A stretch of 64,000 bases of DNA, taken from positions 1 to 64,000 of the forward strand of contig NZ_SMSK01000018.1 of NCBI RefSeq assembly GCF_004354985.1. Reading direction: 5' to 3'. The DNA comes from Segetibacter sp. 3557_3 (GTDB lineage Bacteria > Bacteroidota > Bacteroidia > Chitinophagales > Chitinophagaceae). The notes beneath the pieces are model-generated. The model saw only the letters and a list, made by a program, of their open reading frames with translations. It was not told the DNA's origin and made no database searches. The position numbers and the translations under genes are program-made. Below, in pieces: positions 38,801 to 46,143 of this stretch. The number at the start of each line of letters is the position of its first letter. Positions within the stretch are counted from its first letter, which is position 1.

Positions 38801-39088
38801 CAAAGCTACTCTTCCACGGTTCAGATTGGAAGCATCTGGGCAATGCGGGCCGGAAATGCAAACGTTAATAACAATGTGAAATTTAACGGCCCCGATAACG
38901 ATCAAAACCAAATCCAAAATTCAGGTCTCGAGGGCTCGATTTCGAGTGTTTTAATGAATATGTATACCACGTCGGATATCAACATGGACGGAAGCATAAG
39001 AACGAATGGGCCGAACAACGATCAAAATTTCCTACTCAATATGATCCTGAACGGAATGCTGGGTAACATCATCTATGAGCAGCTTTAG
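35840..39088 (+). CDS. Large secreted GH71-like protein with dockerin-like C-terminal module
   Basis: A 1082-residue protein from the ATG at 35840, which gives a clean signal peptide (MKILITLFLLLILSQHCFS); the longer frame from 35801 starts at TTG. Residues about 75-265 look like a LamG-type sandwich (SGLKLNRSCFLN, YSMWI). Residues about 273-353 are a chitobiase/hexosaminidase C-terminal-type domain (IHYTLDGTTPTVLSPIYNAPL). Residues about 362-690 resemble glycoside hydrolase family 71 (alpha-1,3-glucanase), mainly from YYTAHVMVNLLAF, ALFTIGGKKVYTGWDYQ and DITANDYAELSYISP. Residues about 836-1082 match the C-terminal module of the protein at 12752. It may trim, release or bind the glycan made by the cluster. 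Confidence 0.75.
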   Translation: MKILITLFLLLILSQHCFSQSSDVNTIVTDYENRIRLNGGVISASDLQAVNTFVRAAKTNNYWDKIIDLAPLAGQDLNAALVKLKFPVPGTSLIANNGFQPSDYTPTSGLKLNRSCFLNSNTNLSKLNLQGLFGYSMWIEDKGWGWIGLPNSASPYSTLAVAPSSVNAYIGSASNYAVVGGGVPSSREGFFHVIKQSLNTAKVFVDGRQVGITSNTPTTTELRDAAIQVFRDASDIGKGQFYCIDNGMLSNEQAVLFFNDVKRLLQDLGRRIAPPVFSAHGLYTQTQLVSITESPTNSLMAGATIHYTLDGTTPTVLSPIYNAPLAINKTTRLRAIAVKNDRVSEQTDKWISIVPQGFTSTKYYTAHVMVNLLAFTDNMDEWLKQMKASGYNLIWAHLDDYSGNYISTLRKLMDASARVGGIPVMPGPSWWVEPASVSQMYTDTWNHPALFTIGGKKVYTGWDYQMDNQSQLDNLLAAQNISTDDYYLWVHSRYPISYNDGATWLGENMTTSGYLSWFGTSDARSLEGVHHLYDTRPQIDGLINFAVDQGNKYSIIKTNRYITQSSVPRGKFSMAGVSSFYASVSFSDFGFNGAAEIWDSLLVAPAHSRPTAMSDITANDYAELSYISPLVIPAVNGMSFVPPLNAGFNLGDNVRYPIADHSGIQKFLRPWVEAYKNNLPAPTFQEDRMFSHYYLHPSTATPNPVLPTEFSNYAHLNQSWWNKTVYATGHIEVGGGNQVYGIKTRFETDKIKMAAHLTAPAQLKINNTLSELKPAGAAYFEIDRDAFRGTPTFSIVRNGVEVKTGKGLQPITDNVFPGGWNFLSTEIDPQVDSASIKFNGKVFLQGAYNAGTGRMNNALNMLGILQAKAATQPYNKTPTSYTGTESVNATFFANHQNIVDWVLLELRDSATNSTLTRKALFVNTDGVLVDLDGSTTQIGIPGIARGKYQVAIRHRNHLGIKSKTTLDFNGGSAAYDFTTSASSSFSNQSYSSTVQIGSIWAMRAGNANVNNNVKFNGPDNDQNQIQNSGLEGSISSVLMNMYTTSDINMDGSIRTNGPNNDQNFLLNMILNGMLGNIIYEQL

Positions 39089-39549
39089 CTGCATGCAGAA
39101 AGATGTGAAGAACACCTCTACCCTGGGTAATCCAGGGGGTTTTCTGCCAATCACTTTACGTAGGTGCTGGGGTTCACCCACCTGGTGCAATCAGTCTACC
39201 TTACCTGTTTTACAGCGGTTCGCTTGTATTAACTAATTATTAGCAATTTATCAGCAGGCCATCGATGTAAATGAAACCGTGTTTTCTCAGTACTTTGGCA
39301 CGTTTTTACGAGTATGCTGGCGGGCTAGAGAGGGCGTTGGAGCGGTATTCCCAATCCTGATGTGCTCAATATAGCTGATTGTCAAATATATATTTGACTG
39401 TAATAAAATAGACACCCTTAAAAACCCGTTATTCTTACTATTCACAAGTTTAACTAACCGGCATGGTCAAGAAAAGTCCTGAAATTGATAGAGCGTATTC
39501 GAATGTTACTGCGGAAGATTATGTCTCGTCTAATAAATCGCCTTTGTTC
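39089..39549. other. Gap before the split WcaF front part
   Basis: 461 bases without a supported gene apart from the terminator at 39121. The open frame containing the WcaF front could start at 39463, but the first 29 codons have no counterpart in the paralogue, so 39550 is preferred. An AT-rich stretch at about 39380-39450 may hold the promoter of the original WcaF gene. Confidence 0.4.
39121..39143 (+). terminator. Intrinsic terminator after the GH71-like gene
   Basis: CCCTGG-GTAAT-CCAGGG forms a 6-bp GC-rich stem with a 5-nt loop, directly followed by GGTTTTC, 33 bases after the stop codon at 39088. Good position and shape for a rho-independent terminator, with a short T run. Confidence 0.6.
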
Positions 39550-39708
39550 ATGGAATATCAACGACTTGATTTATTTAAGTTGCCCCCGGGCTCCCGAGGT
39601 AAGTCCCGCTGGTTCGTTCAACTCTGGTGGATCGTAGAGGCGCTATTTTTCCGTACATCGCCTCAATTTCTTTATGGGTGGCGACGGTTTCTGCTAAGAA
39701 GCTTTGGT
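39550..39708 (+). pseudogene. 5' part of WcaF-type acetyltransferase split by inversion
   Basis: 53 codons from MEYQRLDLFKLPPGSRG to LYGWRRFLLRSFG, matching residues 1-53 of the intact acetyltransferase at 35070 with the same spacing. Beyond 39708 the frame runs 22 codons through antisense GT4 sequence to a stop at 39774. The remainder of the gene is at 33637-34062 on the other strand. The hexapeptide domain is absent, so the encoded peptide cannot be an active enzyme. Confidence 0.88.
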
Positions 39709-39767
39709 TTCGCATTCGAGCAGCCATTAATTGGAGGAGGAAAGGGGCCAACAAGTAAAACCTTCAT
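39709..39767 (-). pseudogene. First 19 codons of the split GT4 gene
   Basis: Minus-strand ATG at 39767 begins MKVLLVGPFPPPINGCSNA, a classic GT4 N-terminus (beta-strand then P-P-P-x-x-G loop). It starts 28 nt after the stop codon of the upstream GT4 gene (39796), as expected in this operon, and ends abruptly where antisense WcaF sequence begins. With 34063-35089 it forms a 361-residue enzyme. Confidence 0.88.
39713..39722 (-). repeat. Right arm of 10-bp inverted repeat near inversion breakpoint
   Basis: CATTCGAGCA on the plus strand, reverse complement of 34030-34039. It lies within the first codons of the split GT4 gene. Confidence 0.4.
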
Positions 39768-39795
39768 TATTTAATCAGGTGTTTGAAGCAACAGA

Positions 39796-40923
39796 TTAGT
39801 TGAGTTGCGTGCGAAATATATCCAGAACTTTTTTTGCATTATACCGGGATGAAATCAGCGGTATAAGTTCCTTCGAACTTTGTTGTATTCGCTTCCTTTC
39901 ACCTGGATTTTCTATAAGGTGATTAAAAGCTCGACTAAAGGCATCCACGTCTTCAGTTTCGCACAATATGCCATAATCAGGAGAACTGATCAGTTCTACC
40001 GATGCACCAACTGTATTGCTTGACACGATCGGCACGTTTGCGGCTATTGCCTCGTTAATCACCACGGCCCATCCATCGTAGCGACTCGCAAAAGCAAAAA
40101 TGTCTGCAAGTCCGAAAAAATACTTTAGCTCTTCCGGTTTTTGAAATCCCATGAAGCTTATCCGCTCATCCCCGTTTCTTAATTCTTCAAGTCTTTGCTG
40201 CGCCTCCCCACTGCCCAGGATGATAAGTCGAAGGTTGCGATGATCTACCTTTTTCATCGCTTTAACCAGGATATCCATTCCTTTACGTTGTATTAACGCA
40301 CCCGATGACAGGATGATTATTTCGTTGTTGGGCTTATATTTTTTACGGTACTCTCCAAGTACTGCAGGGTCAAGCGCAGTAAAGCTTCTCTCGTCGATGT
40401 TGTAAGGAATGATAAACTTTTTGGGGTTAACCTGGTAAGCAATAAAGCTTTCCGCTGCTTTTTTGCCTACGCAAAAAATAGCCTTGCAGCAGTAGTTGAG
40501 GATTCTGAGGTATAACCACTTAAATCTGTATTTCAAGGGACTCTTAACCTCAAACAGGGGTTCAGAAAAATAAGCGACTTTCTTTTTTTTAAAGCGGTGA
40601 ATCAACAGTGCTACCGTTGCGTTCGGCGAGGCGTAACTGCCTCCAATAATGACGTATTGGCTTTTGTCTCTTGAGGAAACTGAAAAAATGTCCCAACTAA
40701 AATGAAAGTCCAGTACCCGCTTTTGGAGCAAACGGGCGATGAAATTGTCTCTTAGCACAACTGCTTCGTAATTACTCGGAGGGGTAAAACTCCACTCCCG
40801 GTTACTCTCCGAAACTGCATAGTAAATCACTGTCAGGTCGAACAGCACCGCTAATTCTTCAAAAAACGCAAGCTGATACGGTGTTGGTATATTGGTATAA
40901 AAAGAAAGTGAAGGTTTAGGCAT
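39796..40923 (-). CDS. GT4 glycosyltransferase
   Basis: A 375-residue GT-B enzyme. SFYTNIPTPYQLAFFEEL at the N-terminus and VIIGGSYASPNATVALL in the acceptor domain; YNIDERSF, ILSSGALIQRKGMDIL and FASRYDGWAVVINEAIAANVPIV in the donor domain, the last with the conserved acidic pair. The start overlaps the upstream polymerase gene by 8 nt. It is the last intact minus-strand gene before the right inversion breakpoint, and the split GT4 front begins 28 nt downstream. Confidence 0.92.
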   Translation of the reverse strand: MPKPSLSFYTNIPTPYQLAFFEELAVLFDLTVIYYAVSESNREWSFTPPSNYEAVVLRDNFIARLLQKRVLDFHFSWDIFSVSSRDKSQYVIIGGSYASPNATVALLIHRFKKKKVAYFSEPLFEVKSPLKYRFKWLYLRILNYCCKAIFCVGKKAAESFIAYQVNPKKFIIPYNIDERSFTALDPAVLGEYRKKYKPNNEIIILSSGALIQRKGMDILVKAMKKVDHRNLRLIILGSGEAQQRLEELRNGDERISFMGFQKPEELKYFFGLADIFAFASRYDGWAVVINEAIAANVPIVSSNTVGASVELISSPDYGILCETEDVDAFSRAFNHLIENPGERKRIQQSSKELIPLISSRYNAKKVLDIFRTQLN

Positions 40924-42223
40924 ATTGGAGCTTACGAACTTTGAAGCAGGTTTTTAAAACAACCCAGATCGGAATGTACATATACAGTGTGAAGATGATC
41001 ATGGGCATCATGTTCTGTGTAATAAAGTAAAAGCAACCCACATACAAGCAAATATAAAACAGCCTTGATCCGAAGTTGGTCGACGAACTTTTGTGCAGTA
41101 AGCGGGTGTAGTAGCCAAACAATACAAAAAATAAGGGTGCTCCCCAAAAAAAGCGATAAAAGCTATCAATCATGCCGGTTTCAGCTGAGCCCTGTGCCGG
41201 CTTAATGTTGCTGTACTTCCTCATCACCGTGAAAATATCAGTCGAAAATGAAAACCAGGTTGGCTTTTCCGCCCACATAGCCCGCGGAATGAAGTTGATG
41301 AATGGATAAAGCCATTTAAGTCCATAATCACAAGTCACCGCAACCTGGTTTGCCTGGAAGGCGTTATATGCAGTAACAAACTCGTTGCCTTCGTCTATTC
41401 CTGATCCGCCAATAAGCAGCTCAGGTTGTTCGACAAGGCGATCTATAGTCAGGTTTATTTGCTCGGAAAAAGTCGTATAGGGTGAGTAGAACTTCCTGAT
41501 CTGAACCGTTAAGGTGAGTAAAAGCGCTAATGCTGCCCCCGAAATCGCTATACCTTTGTATTTGGACAACAGCGTAGTCAGGCGCAGGCTCATTTGATTC
41601 TTCTGGTTAAACAAATAGGAGAAAATTAAAATTACACCTAATCTGATCCAACTTCCCCGTTGTTGTTGAATATAGGCGTCGTAGCAAAGAAACAGGAGAA
41701 TACATGCCAGGAAAATCAATCCCTTTTTTGAAAGCGTTTTATTCAGGAAGGAGTTGAATAACAAGAGCACCGATGAAAAAATGAAGTACCTCAATTCATA
41801 GATATAGCCACCTACGCTAAAATCTCCACTGTTGTGCCCGTAAAAGTAGTAAGGACCCGATTTATAAATAAAGTAGCCATACCCAGCGAGCCCAATAACC
41901 CCGGTCTGGATAGAATAGTTTTCATACTTTTTGTAGTCAACAGAAGTTGACAAAACTCCGTTGTTTCCTTGTTGATTATTTAATCCCATTGAGTCGCCTG
42001 CAATAAAGCCGACATAACACAGGAATATGAAGGCCATAAACGATAACTCGTACTCATTATTCACCAGACCTAATTTCCTGAACGTAGGAAAAAGTTGAAG
42101 ATAGGGAACAATGTAAAGCATCAACGTAAGTATAGAGAACACAAATGCAATCGATGACACATGCAATGAACATATCTTATAGACTACAAGCAGCAAAAAA
42201 AAGTAAACCAGTATTTCCACCAC
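40916..42223 (-). CDS. Wzy-like O-antigen/oligosaccharide repeat-unit polymerase
   Basis: A 435-residue integral membrane protein with about eleven hydrophobic segments and a large periplasmic loop between about residues 235 and 345 (QIRKFYSPYTTFSEQINLTIDRL, WLYPFINFIPRAMWAEKPTW). The loop with its IPR..W..KP and GSAETGMIDSFYRFFWG blocks is what I know from Bacteroidota oligosaccharide repeat-unit polymerases. It would polymerise undecaprenyl-linked repeat units in the periplasm. Start codon overlaps the upstream GT4 stop by 1 nt. No Wzx flippase is present in the window, although one would be expected for a Wzy pathway. Confidence 0.82.
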   Translation of the reverse strand: MVEILVYFFLLLVVYKICSLHVSSIAFVFSILTLMLYIVPYLQLFPTFRKLGLVNNEYELSFMAFIFLCYVGFIAGDSMGLNNQQGNNGVLSTSVDYKKYENYSIQTGVIGLAGYGYFIYKSGPYYFYGHNSGDFSVGGYIYELRYFIFSSVLLLFNSFLNKTLSKKGLIFLACILLFLCYDAYIQQQRGSWIRLGVILIFSYLFNQKNQMSLRLTTLLSKYKGIAISGAALALLLTLTVQIRKFYSPYTTFSEQINLTIDRLVEQPELLIGGSGIDEGNEFVTAYNAFQANQVAVTCDYGLKWLYPFINFIPRAMWAEKPTWFSFSTDIFTVMRKYSNIKPAQGSAETGMIDSFYRFFWGAPLFFVLFGYYTRLLHKSSSTNFGSRLFYICLYVGCFYFITQNMMPMIIFTLYMYIPIWVVLKTCFKVRKLQYA

Positions 42224-43383
42224 TAATTATTTAATAACGTCTCTTCATAAAACCTTGCGAGACATTCAGCATATTGATCCCATGTTATATTCTTGTCTCC
42301 GGCTGAAAAGGGGTGATCAATAGATTGTACAACGGCTTCGTAGATCGAAATCTCCGAAGATGGCTCAATTACGAAACCATTGATTCCATTTACCACGATT
42401 TCAGCTGCCCCGCAATTTTTGGTAACGATTACCGGAACGTTCACTGATAGTGCTTCTGACACAACAATGCCAAATCCGTCCTCAATGCTTGGAATTACTA
42501 TCAAATGGTGTTTTTCGATAGTTGCCAATATTTCCACGTTAGGTAAATGTCTAACGTGTGTGATGCTCAAACGACTGAGATGACCTTTTATTATTGGCAG
42601 GTAAGCTTCATCGATGCTCCCTACAAGCGTAAGTTCTACAGGATACCCATTTCGTTGGAGCAGTTCAAAGGCCTTTAAAAGATAAATTACCCCTTTTCTA
42701 AAGGTTATTTTTCCAACAAATATCAAACTGATCTTTTCGCCATGTTTGATATGTTTAAAGTTTTTACCAGTTTCAGTGACATGCTCTGTGCCGTAGGCAA
42801 GCACCTTAACTTTACTGTCATCAATCCCATTTGCAACAAGTGAACTCTTTATGAATGTAGAAGGCACCAGTAGCTTGTCGCAAAGCATAAGCTCTTTTAT
42901 GATGCTGCTCTGAAAGGTTTTCTCTCCAGATGTATATTGCAATCCATAGTTTAGGTGCTCACGTTCAAGCAGCTTCTCCTGTTCAATCGGGTGGGCATTC
43001 ACTACTTCTCCGATTATTAGAATCCCCCGTTGTTTATAGCGCTCGATGATCTTGTAGCAATTGCCATGAAGGAGAAAGTGAGCAACATTACCCTCAGGCT
43101 CCAGTGTTAGTACCTGTACCTGCCACAGCTTATGTAAAAGCCGTACGTATTTAAAGAATGGTGTTCCCTTGATGAATTTCGCACCCAAATACATCAGGTA
43201 CTCTTTTGCAGGGTAATTCTTTAACAGCTTCTTACTAAGCTTAAAGTCATACCTGACCTTATAAGAGTAGATAAATCGTTTAAGTATCCCTTTGTTCGCG
43301 ATCAGGTGGATGTATTTATGAAAGTGAAACCTTCCACAGACCACTACTGTTACTTTAGCGCTTCTTTCTGTTGTAATTGCCAA
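42223..43383 (-). CDS. GT4 glycosyltransferase
   Basis: A 386-residue GT-B enzyme. VTVVVCGRFHFHKYIHLIAN opens the acceptor domain, LLVPSTFIKSSLVANGI and VLAYGTEHV form the linker region, and SLIFVGKITFRKGVIYLLKAFELL followed by VIPSIEDGFGIVVSEALSVNVPVI carry the donor-site Glu residues. Cytosolic or peripheral membrane. Tightly coupled to the polymerase gene downstream (1-nt overlap). Confidence 0.93.
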   Translation of the reverse strand: MAITTERSAKVTVVVCGRFHFHKYIHLIANKGILKRFIYSYKVRYDFKLSKKLLKNYPAKEYLMYLGAKFIKGTPFFKYVRLLHKLWQVQVLTLEPEGNVAHFLLHGNCYKIIERYKQRGILIIGEVVNAHPIEQEKLLEREHLNYGLQYTSGEKTFQSSIIKELMLCDKLLVPSTFIKSSLVANGIDDSKVKVLAYGTEHVTETGKNFKHIKHGEKISLIFVGKITFRKGVIYLLKAFELLQRNGYPVELTLVGSIDEAYLPIIKGHLSRLSITHVRHLPNVEILATIEKHHLIVIPSIEDGFGIVVSEALSVNVPVIVTKNCGAAEIVVNGINGFVIEPSSEISIYEAVVQSIDHPFSAGDKNITWDQYAECLARFYEETLLNN

Positions 43384-43450
43384 GGCAGGGATTTTTAAAC
43401 GAAATAGAATTTAATGATGTCATCGCCTTGATGCAACAAAGTATACAATG

Positions 43451-43990
43451 CTATTCGAGAATAGGGTTAAACTTCAGGGTGTAGGTCAGTGAATTTTTAC
43501 GCTTTCTGATAAACGAAGCCGGGTTGCCGGCTACAATGTCGAGTTCCTGAACGTTCTTATGAACAACCGAAGAAGCCGCGATAACCGCGCCTTTTCCAAT
43601 ATTTACACCCGGTAAAATCGTTACTCCAGACGCAATCCATACATGATGGCTTATGTTAACGTCCCCACCGTACAATTCATGCGTTTCTGAATCTGGTTTG
43701 TGGCCGAGGGTCCATATCCTGGTATATGGCCCTATATCAGTATTATTATCGATGATTATTTTATATCGCCTGCAATCTAACACGCAGTTTTGGTTGATTA
43801 CCACGCTTTCCCCGATTTCGATCTTCCAGAAATTGAGAAGTTTTGAATGCATTAGGATTACTGCAGTGCTGTGAATATTTTTGTTAAAAGCCCGCAAAAA
43901 GCTCTTTCTTACAAAGTGGGAAGGAAAATGGCTTATCAGGTTATTATAACAGTAATTGAGGATAGAACCCCCTATCAAGTTCATGCTCAT
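43451..43990 (-). CDS. Hexapeptide-repeat acyltransferase
   Basis: A 179-residue left-handed beta-helix protein: VVINQNCVLDCRRYKIIIDNN, IGPYTRIWTLGHKPDSETHE with the probable catalytic His, HHVWIASGVTILPGVNIGKGAVIAASSVVHKNV, and IVAGNPASFIRKR. Similar to serine- or sugar-O-acetyltransferases such as MaaA/WcaB-like proteins; an O-acetyl decoration of the glycan is likely. Its ATG overlaps the upstream GT4 stop (ATGA, 43987-43990). Confidence 0.88.
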   Translation of the reverse strand: MSMNLIGGSILNYCYNNLISHFPSHFVRKSFLRAFNKNIHSTAVILMHSKLLNFWKIEIGESVVINQNCVLDCRRYKIIIDNNTDIGPYTRIWTLGHKPDSETHELYGGDVNISHHVWIASGVTILPGVNIGKGAVIAASSVVHKNVQELDIVAGNPASFIRKRKNSLTYTLKFNPILE

Positions 43991-45117
43991 CCCAAAATTT
44001 GTTTATAGCTTTCGACTGCAATAGCCACGTGTTTTTCCCAACTAGCCTCCCGGATGTAATTTTCCCAATTTTGCGCCAGATTTTTAGGGTTGTGTTCCAG
44101 CAAGTCGACAATAGTTTTTGTTAGCTGATCAACGTCGCTATGAGGAATAATCGCTCCAAGGTTGTAAGCACTAACGCAGTCTTTTAGCGAGCTTTCTGTG
44201 TTTGATATAATAAGCATTTTGTGAAATGTAGCGATGCTGTTCAGCACCCCGCTTTGAGAAGTAAATGAGGGTTTATAATACAATAACACAATGTTGCAAG
44301 CTTCAATCGCCGCATTAAAATCGTGCTGATCCAAATACCTGTCCACCCATATAATCTGTTCACTAACGCCAAATTTCGCAGCAAGTTCATGATAATGACC
44401 AACTGAAACTCCGGAATTTGATGCCTGCCCTGCCACCAATAACTTTACGTGCTTCAGGTGTTTTAAACTCTCGATGATAACCTCGTAATTCTTCTCCTCC
44501 CGGATGTTCCCCAGCACGCCAACGATTGCTGAACCATTTGCTTGATGTAATATTTCTTCAAGAAATGCCTGGTTAAATTCTCTATTATCATAAATTCCAT
44601 GAGGCACTTTTACTTTGCAGAATTTCCCTTTGTAATATGGCCTGTCGGGTAATACACCGTGGTAGAATGCCACATCCATGAACGACATGATGCTGGACAT
44701 GGTAAATCGGGACAAAGCCTTAAATGGAAAGAACTGATCTCTGTCAGGGTCATGCAGAATAACTGCAAACCGATGTGATCTGAAGAGCTTAAAAAATGGC
44801 GCCCAGAAGTTTGCGGTAGGTTGATCAAAATCGTTGAAGAGCACAATCGACTTTGGTTGATTACGCAAAAATTTAAATAGCTTGAATGGATTTATAAAGC
44901 TTCGGTATAGGAAATAAAATCTCCTTACCCATTTGTTTGAAGATGTGCAAATGTCGGACAACAAAATCTTTGAATTCGCACCTCCAACAATAGCATTTGC
45001 CGGCATCAAAAGAGTACAACTTTTTACTTCCGGATGCAGTAGGTATTGACGGTGTAGGTACTGTACATATTCATAGTTACCGCCAAAGCTATTAATGTTA
45101 TATATAACAAGGTTCAT
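43987..45117 (-). CDS. GT4-like glycosyltransferase
   Basis: A 376-residue protein taking the ATG at 45117 (MNLVIYNINSFGGNYEYVQYL); an upstream start at 45177 adds a leader unlike the family. GT-B fold by pattern: SIVLFNDFDQPTANFWAPFF, RFAVILHDPDRDQFFP, VGVLGNIREEKNYEVIIESL. The donor region YYKPSFTSQSGVLNSIATFHK lacks the usual E-x7-E and instead resembles the SG.L..A....P region of more distant GT4 members, so it belongs to a divergent branch. Confidence 0.8.
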   Translation of the reverse strand: MNLVIYNINSFGGNYEYVQYLHRQYLLHPEVKSCTLLMPANAIVGGANSKILLSDICTSSNKWVRRFYFLYRSFINPFKLFKFLRNQPKSIVLFNDFDQPTANFWAPFFKLFRSHRFAVILHDPDRDQFFPFKALSRFTMSSIMSFMDVAFYHGVLPDRPYYKGKFCKVKVPHGIYDNREFNQAFLEEILHQANGSAIVGVLGNIREEKNYEVIIESLKHLKHVKLLVAGQASNSGVSVGHYHELAAKFGVSEQIIWVDRYLDQHDFNAAIEACNIVLLYYKPSFTSQSGVLNSIATFHKMLIISNTESSLKDCVSAYNLGAIIPHSDVDQLTKTIVDLLEHNPKNLAQNWENYIREASWEKHVAIAVESYKQILG

Positions 45118-45187
45118 AGAATATAGGCCTGTACAGGGCAAAAATGGATGGATAATCCGATTTGACCGGCAGGTCAAAAGCCTTTCG

Positions 45188-45751
45188 TTAGAGATCGGTT
45201 GTAGTGGACAGGTGCACTCTACTCAGCGCTCCTGTCCCTTGCATTATTCCCGAGTACCGGTTCAGCCAAACTGACCAAAGTACAAAGATTAACGAGTAAG
45301 CTATGATGTTAAAAAGATAGTGGTGATTAAAAGAAAGCGAACGGTAATCGTAAACGGCATTAAGTGCAAGCGCTGAAATTCTTACCAGGTTCAGAACATG
45401 AATGATCATTATGCCAACAGGGATAAACCAAACCTTTTTAGCAGCGGATCCCGGTAAGGCAATGATCAAACCGGCAAACTGTGCAAACAATACAAGACCA
45501 TTACAGGGATGGTCAACAAAAACAACATCAAGCCCATTGACGTTCACAATGGTGCCTTTTAAAAAAGCCTTATACCCAAGTAAATTGATCAGCACATTGC
45601 TACCCTTAGCAGACTGCAGTGTAAGCCATGGGTCCAGCCGGTGAATGAACGGGTTAAGTATTTGCCAACCAATTACGAGAGCAGAAAAGATAACAACAAA
45701 CCGGGTAACGGCTTGTATTTGTTCACGTTTTACACCAGTTGACATCCGCAT
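45188..45751 (-). CDS. Exosortase-family cysteine transpeptidase
   Basis: A 187-residue membrane protein with about five hydrophobic segments. The three exosortase active-site residues are visible in order: Cys in VDHPCNGLVLF, Arg in LNLVRISALAL and His in FNHHYLFNIIAY. Exosortases cut C-terminal sorting signals of secreted proteins and are usually encoded within exopolysaccharide clusters, as here. A small protein with such a signal is encoded directly upstream (45769-46002, 17 nt away). The size fits the short Bacteroidota exosortases rather than the longer EpsH type. Confidence 0.88.
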   Translation of the reverse strand: MRMSTGVKREQIQAVTRFVVIFSALVIGWQILNPFIHRLDPWLTLQSAKGSNVLINLLGYKAFLKGTIVNVNGLDVVFVDHPCNGLVLFAQFAGLIIALPGSAAKKVWFIPVGIMIIHVLNLVRISALALNAVYDYRSLSFNHHYLFNIIAYSLIFVLWSVWLNRYSGIMQGTGALSRVHLSTTTDL

Positions 45752-45768
45752 CTTACTTCTAATTTGCC

Positions 45769-46002
45769 CTACTTCGATTGATTGGGCTTATTGTACAATT
45801 TCTTAATGGCATATACACCACCGGCAATCAGCAGCGCGGTTGCTCCACCGTCAAACGGAACGGAATTCGGAATATTTTTACCGTGTGCATTGCTTTGCAC
45901 CGGAATTTTTTCCTTATTGCATTGAGCGGTTGCCGTATTATTATAGGCAGCTAGTAAACAAGAACAAACCACAACTTTGCCTAAAAAACGCAAGGATATC
46001 AT
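45769..46002 (-). CDS. Small exosortase substrate with PFDGG sorting signal
   Basis: A 77-residue secreted protein from the ATG at 46002 (MISLRFLGKVVVCSCLLAAY); a longer frame to 46128 begins with unlikely sequence. A signal peptide (residues 1-27, ending TATAQ) is followed by only about 22 mature residues (CNKEKIPVQSNAHGKNIPN), then VPFDGG, a hydrophobic helix ATALLIAGGVYAI and a basic tail KKLYNKPNQSK. This tripartite end matches the PID-CTERM type of Bacteroidota sorting signals, with Phe in place of the usual Ile. The exosortase gene follows immediately. After processing, the mature product would be a tiny peptide. Confidence 0.82.
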   Translation of the reverse strand: MISLRFLGKVVVCSCLLAAYNNTATAQCNKEKIPVQSNAHGKNIPNSVPFDGGATALLIAGGVYAIKKLYNKPNQSK

Positions 46003-46143
46003 AAAAATTATTTTCAAGATAGACGTGATTGTAAGCCAGAACGTTGCATACCAGCAAAAAGTATCCTTGCCTGCTAATATAAAATGTAACGAACAGTTAG
46101 CAAGTAAACAGTTGCTGAAGGATATCATGGATCAATGCACCTC

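Larger units (their letters stand above)
34063..39708. other. Inverted 5.6-kb segment breaking two glycan genes
   Basis: The block carries three plus-strand genes inside a minus-strand cluster. Reversing exactly this interval joins ...AGC TTT GGT to GCC AAG ATT (RSFG/AKIG, identical to the paralogue at 35070) and ...AAT GCG AA to T GCA GTG (SNAN/AVLYNE), restoring a 194-residue WcaF and a 361-residue GT4, both in frame. All cluster genes then point the same way. No recombinase gene and no long inverted repeat are visible at the ends. Breakpoints may be off by a few bases. Confidence 0.9.

Noticed and set aside
39709-39774. C-terminal end of the short plus-strand frame containing the WcaF front
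   Set aside because: It is antisense to the GT4 N-terminus; not a real protein end.
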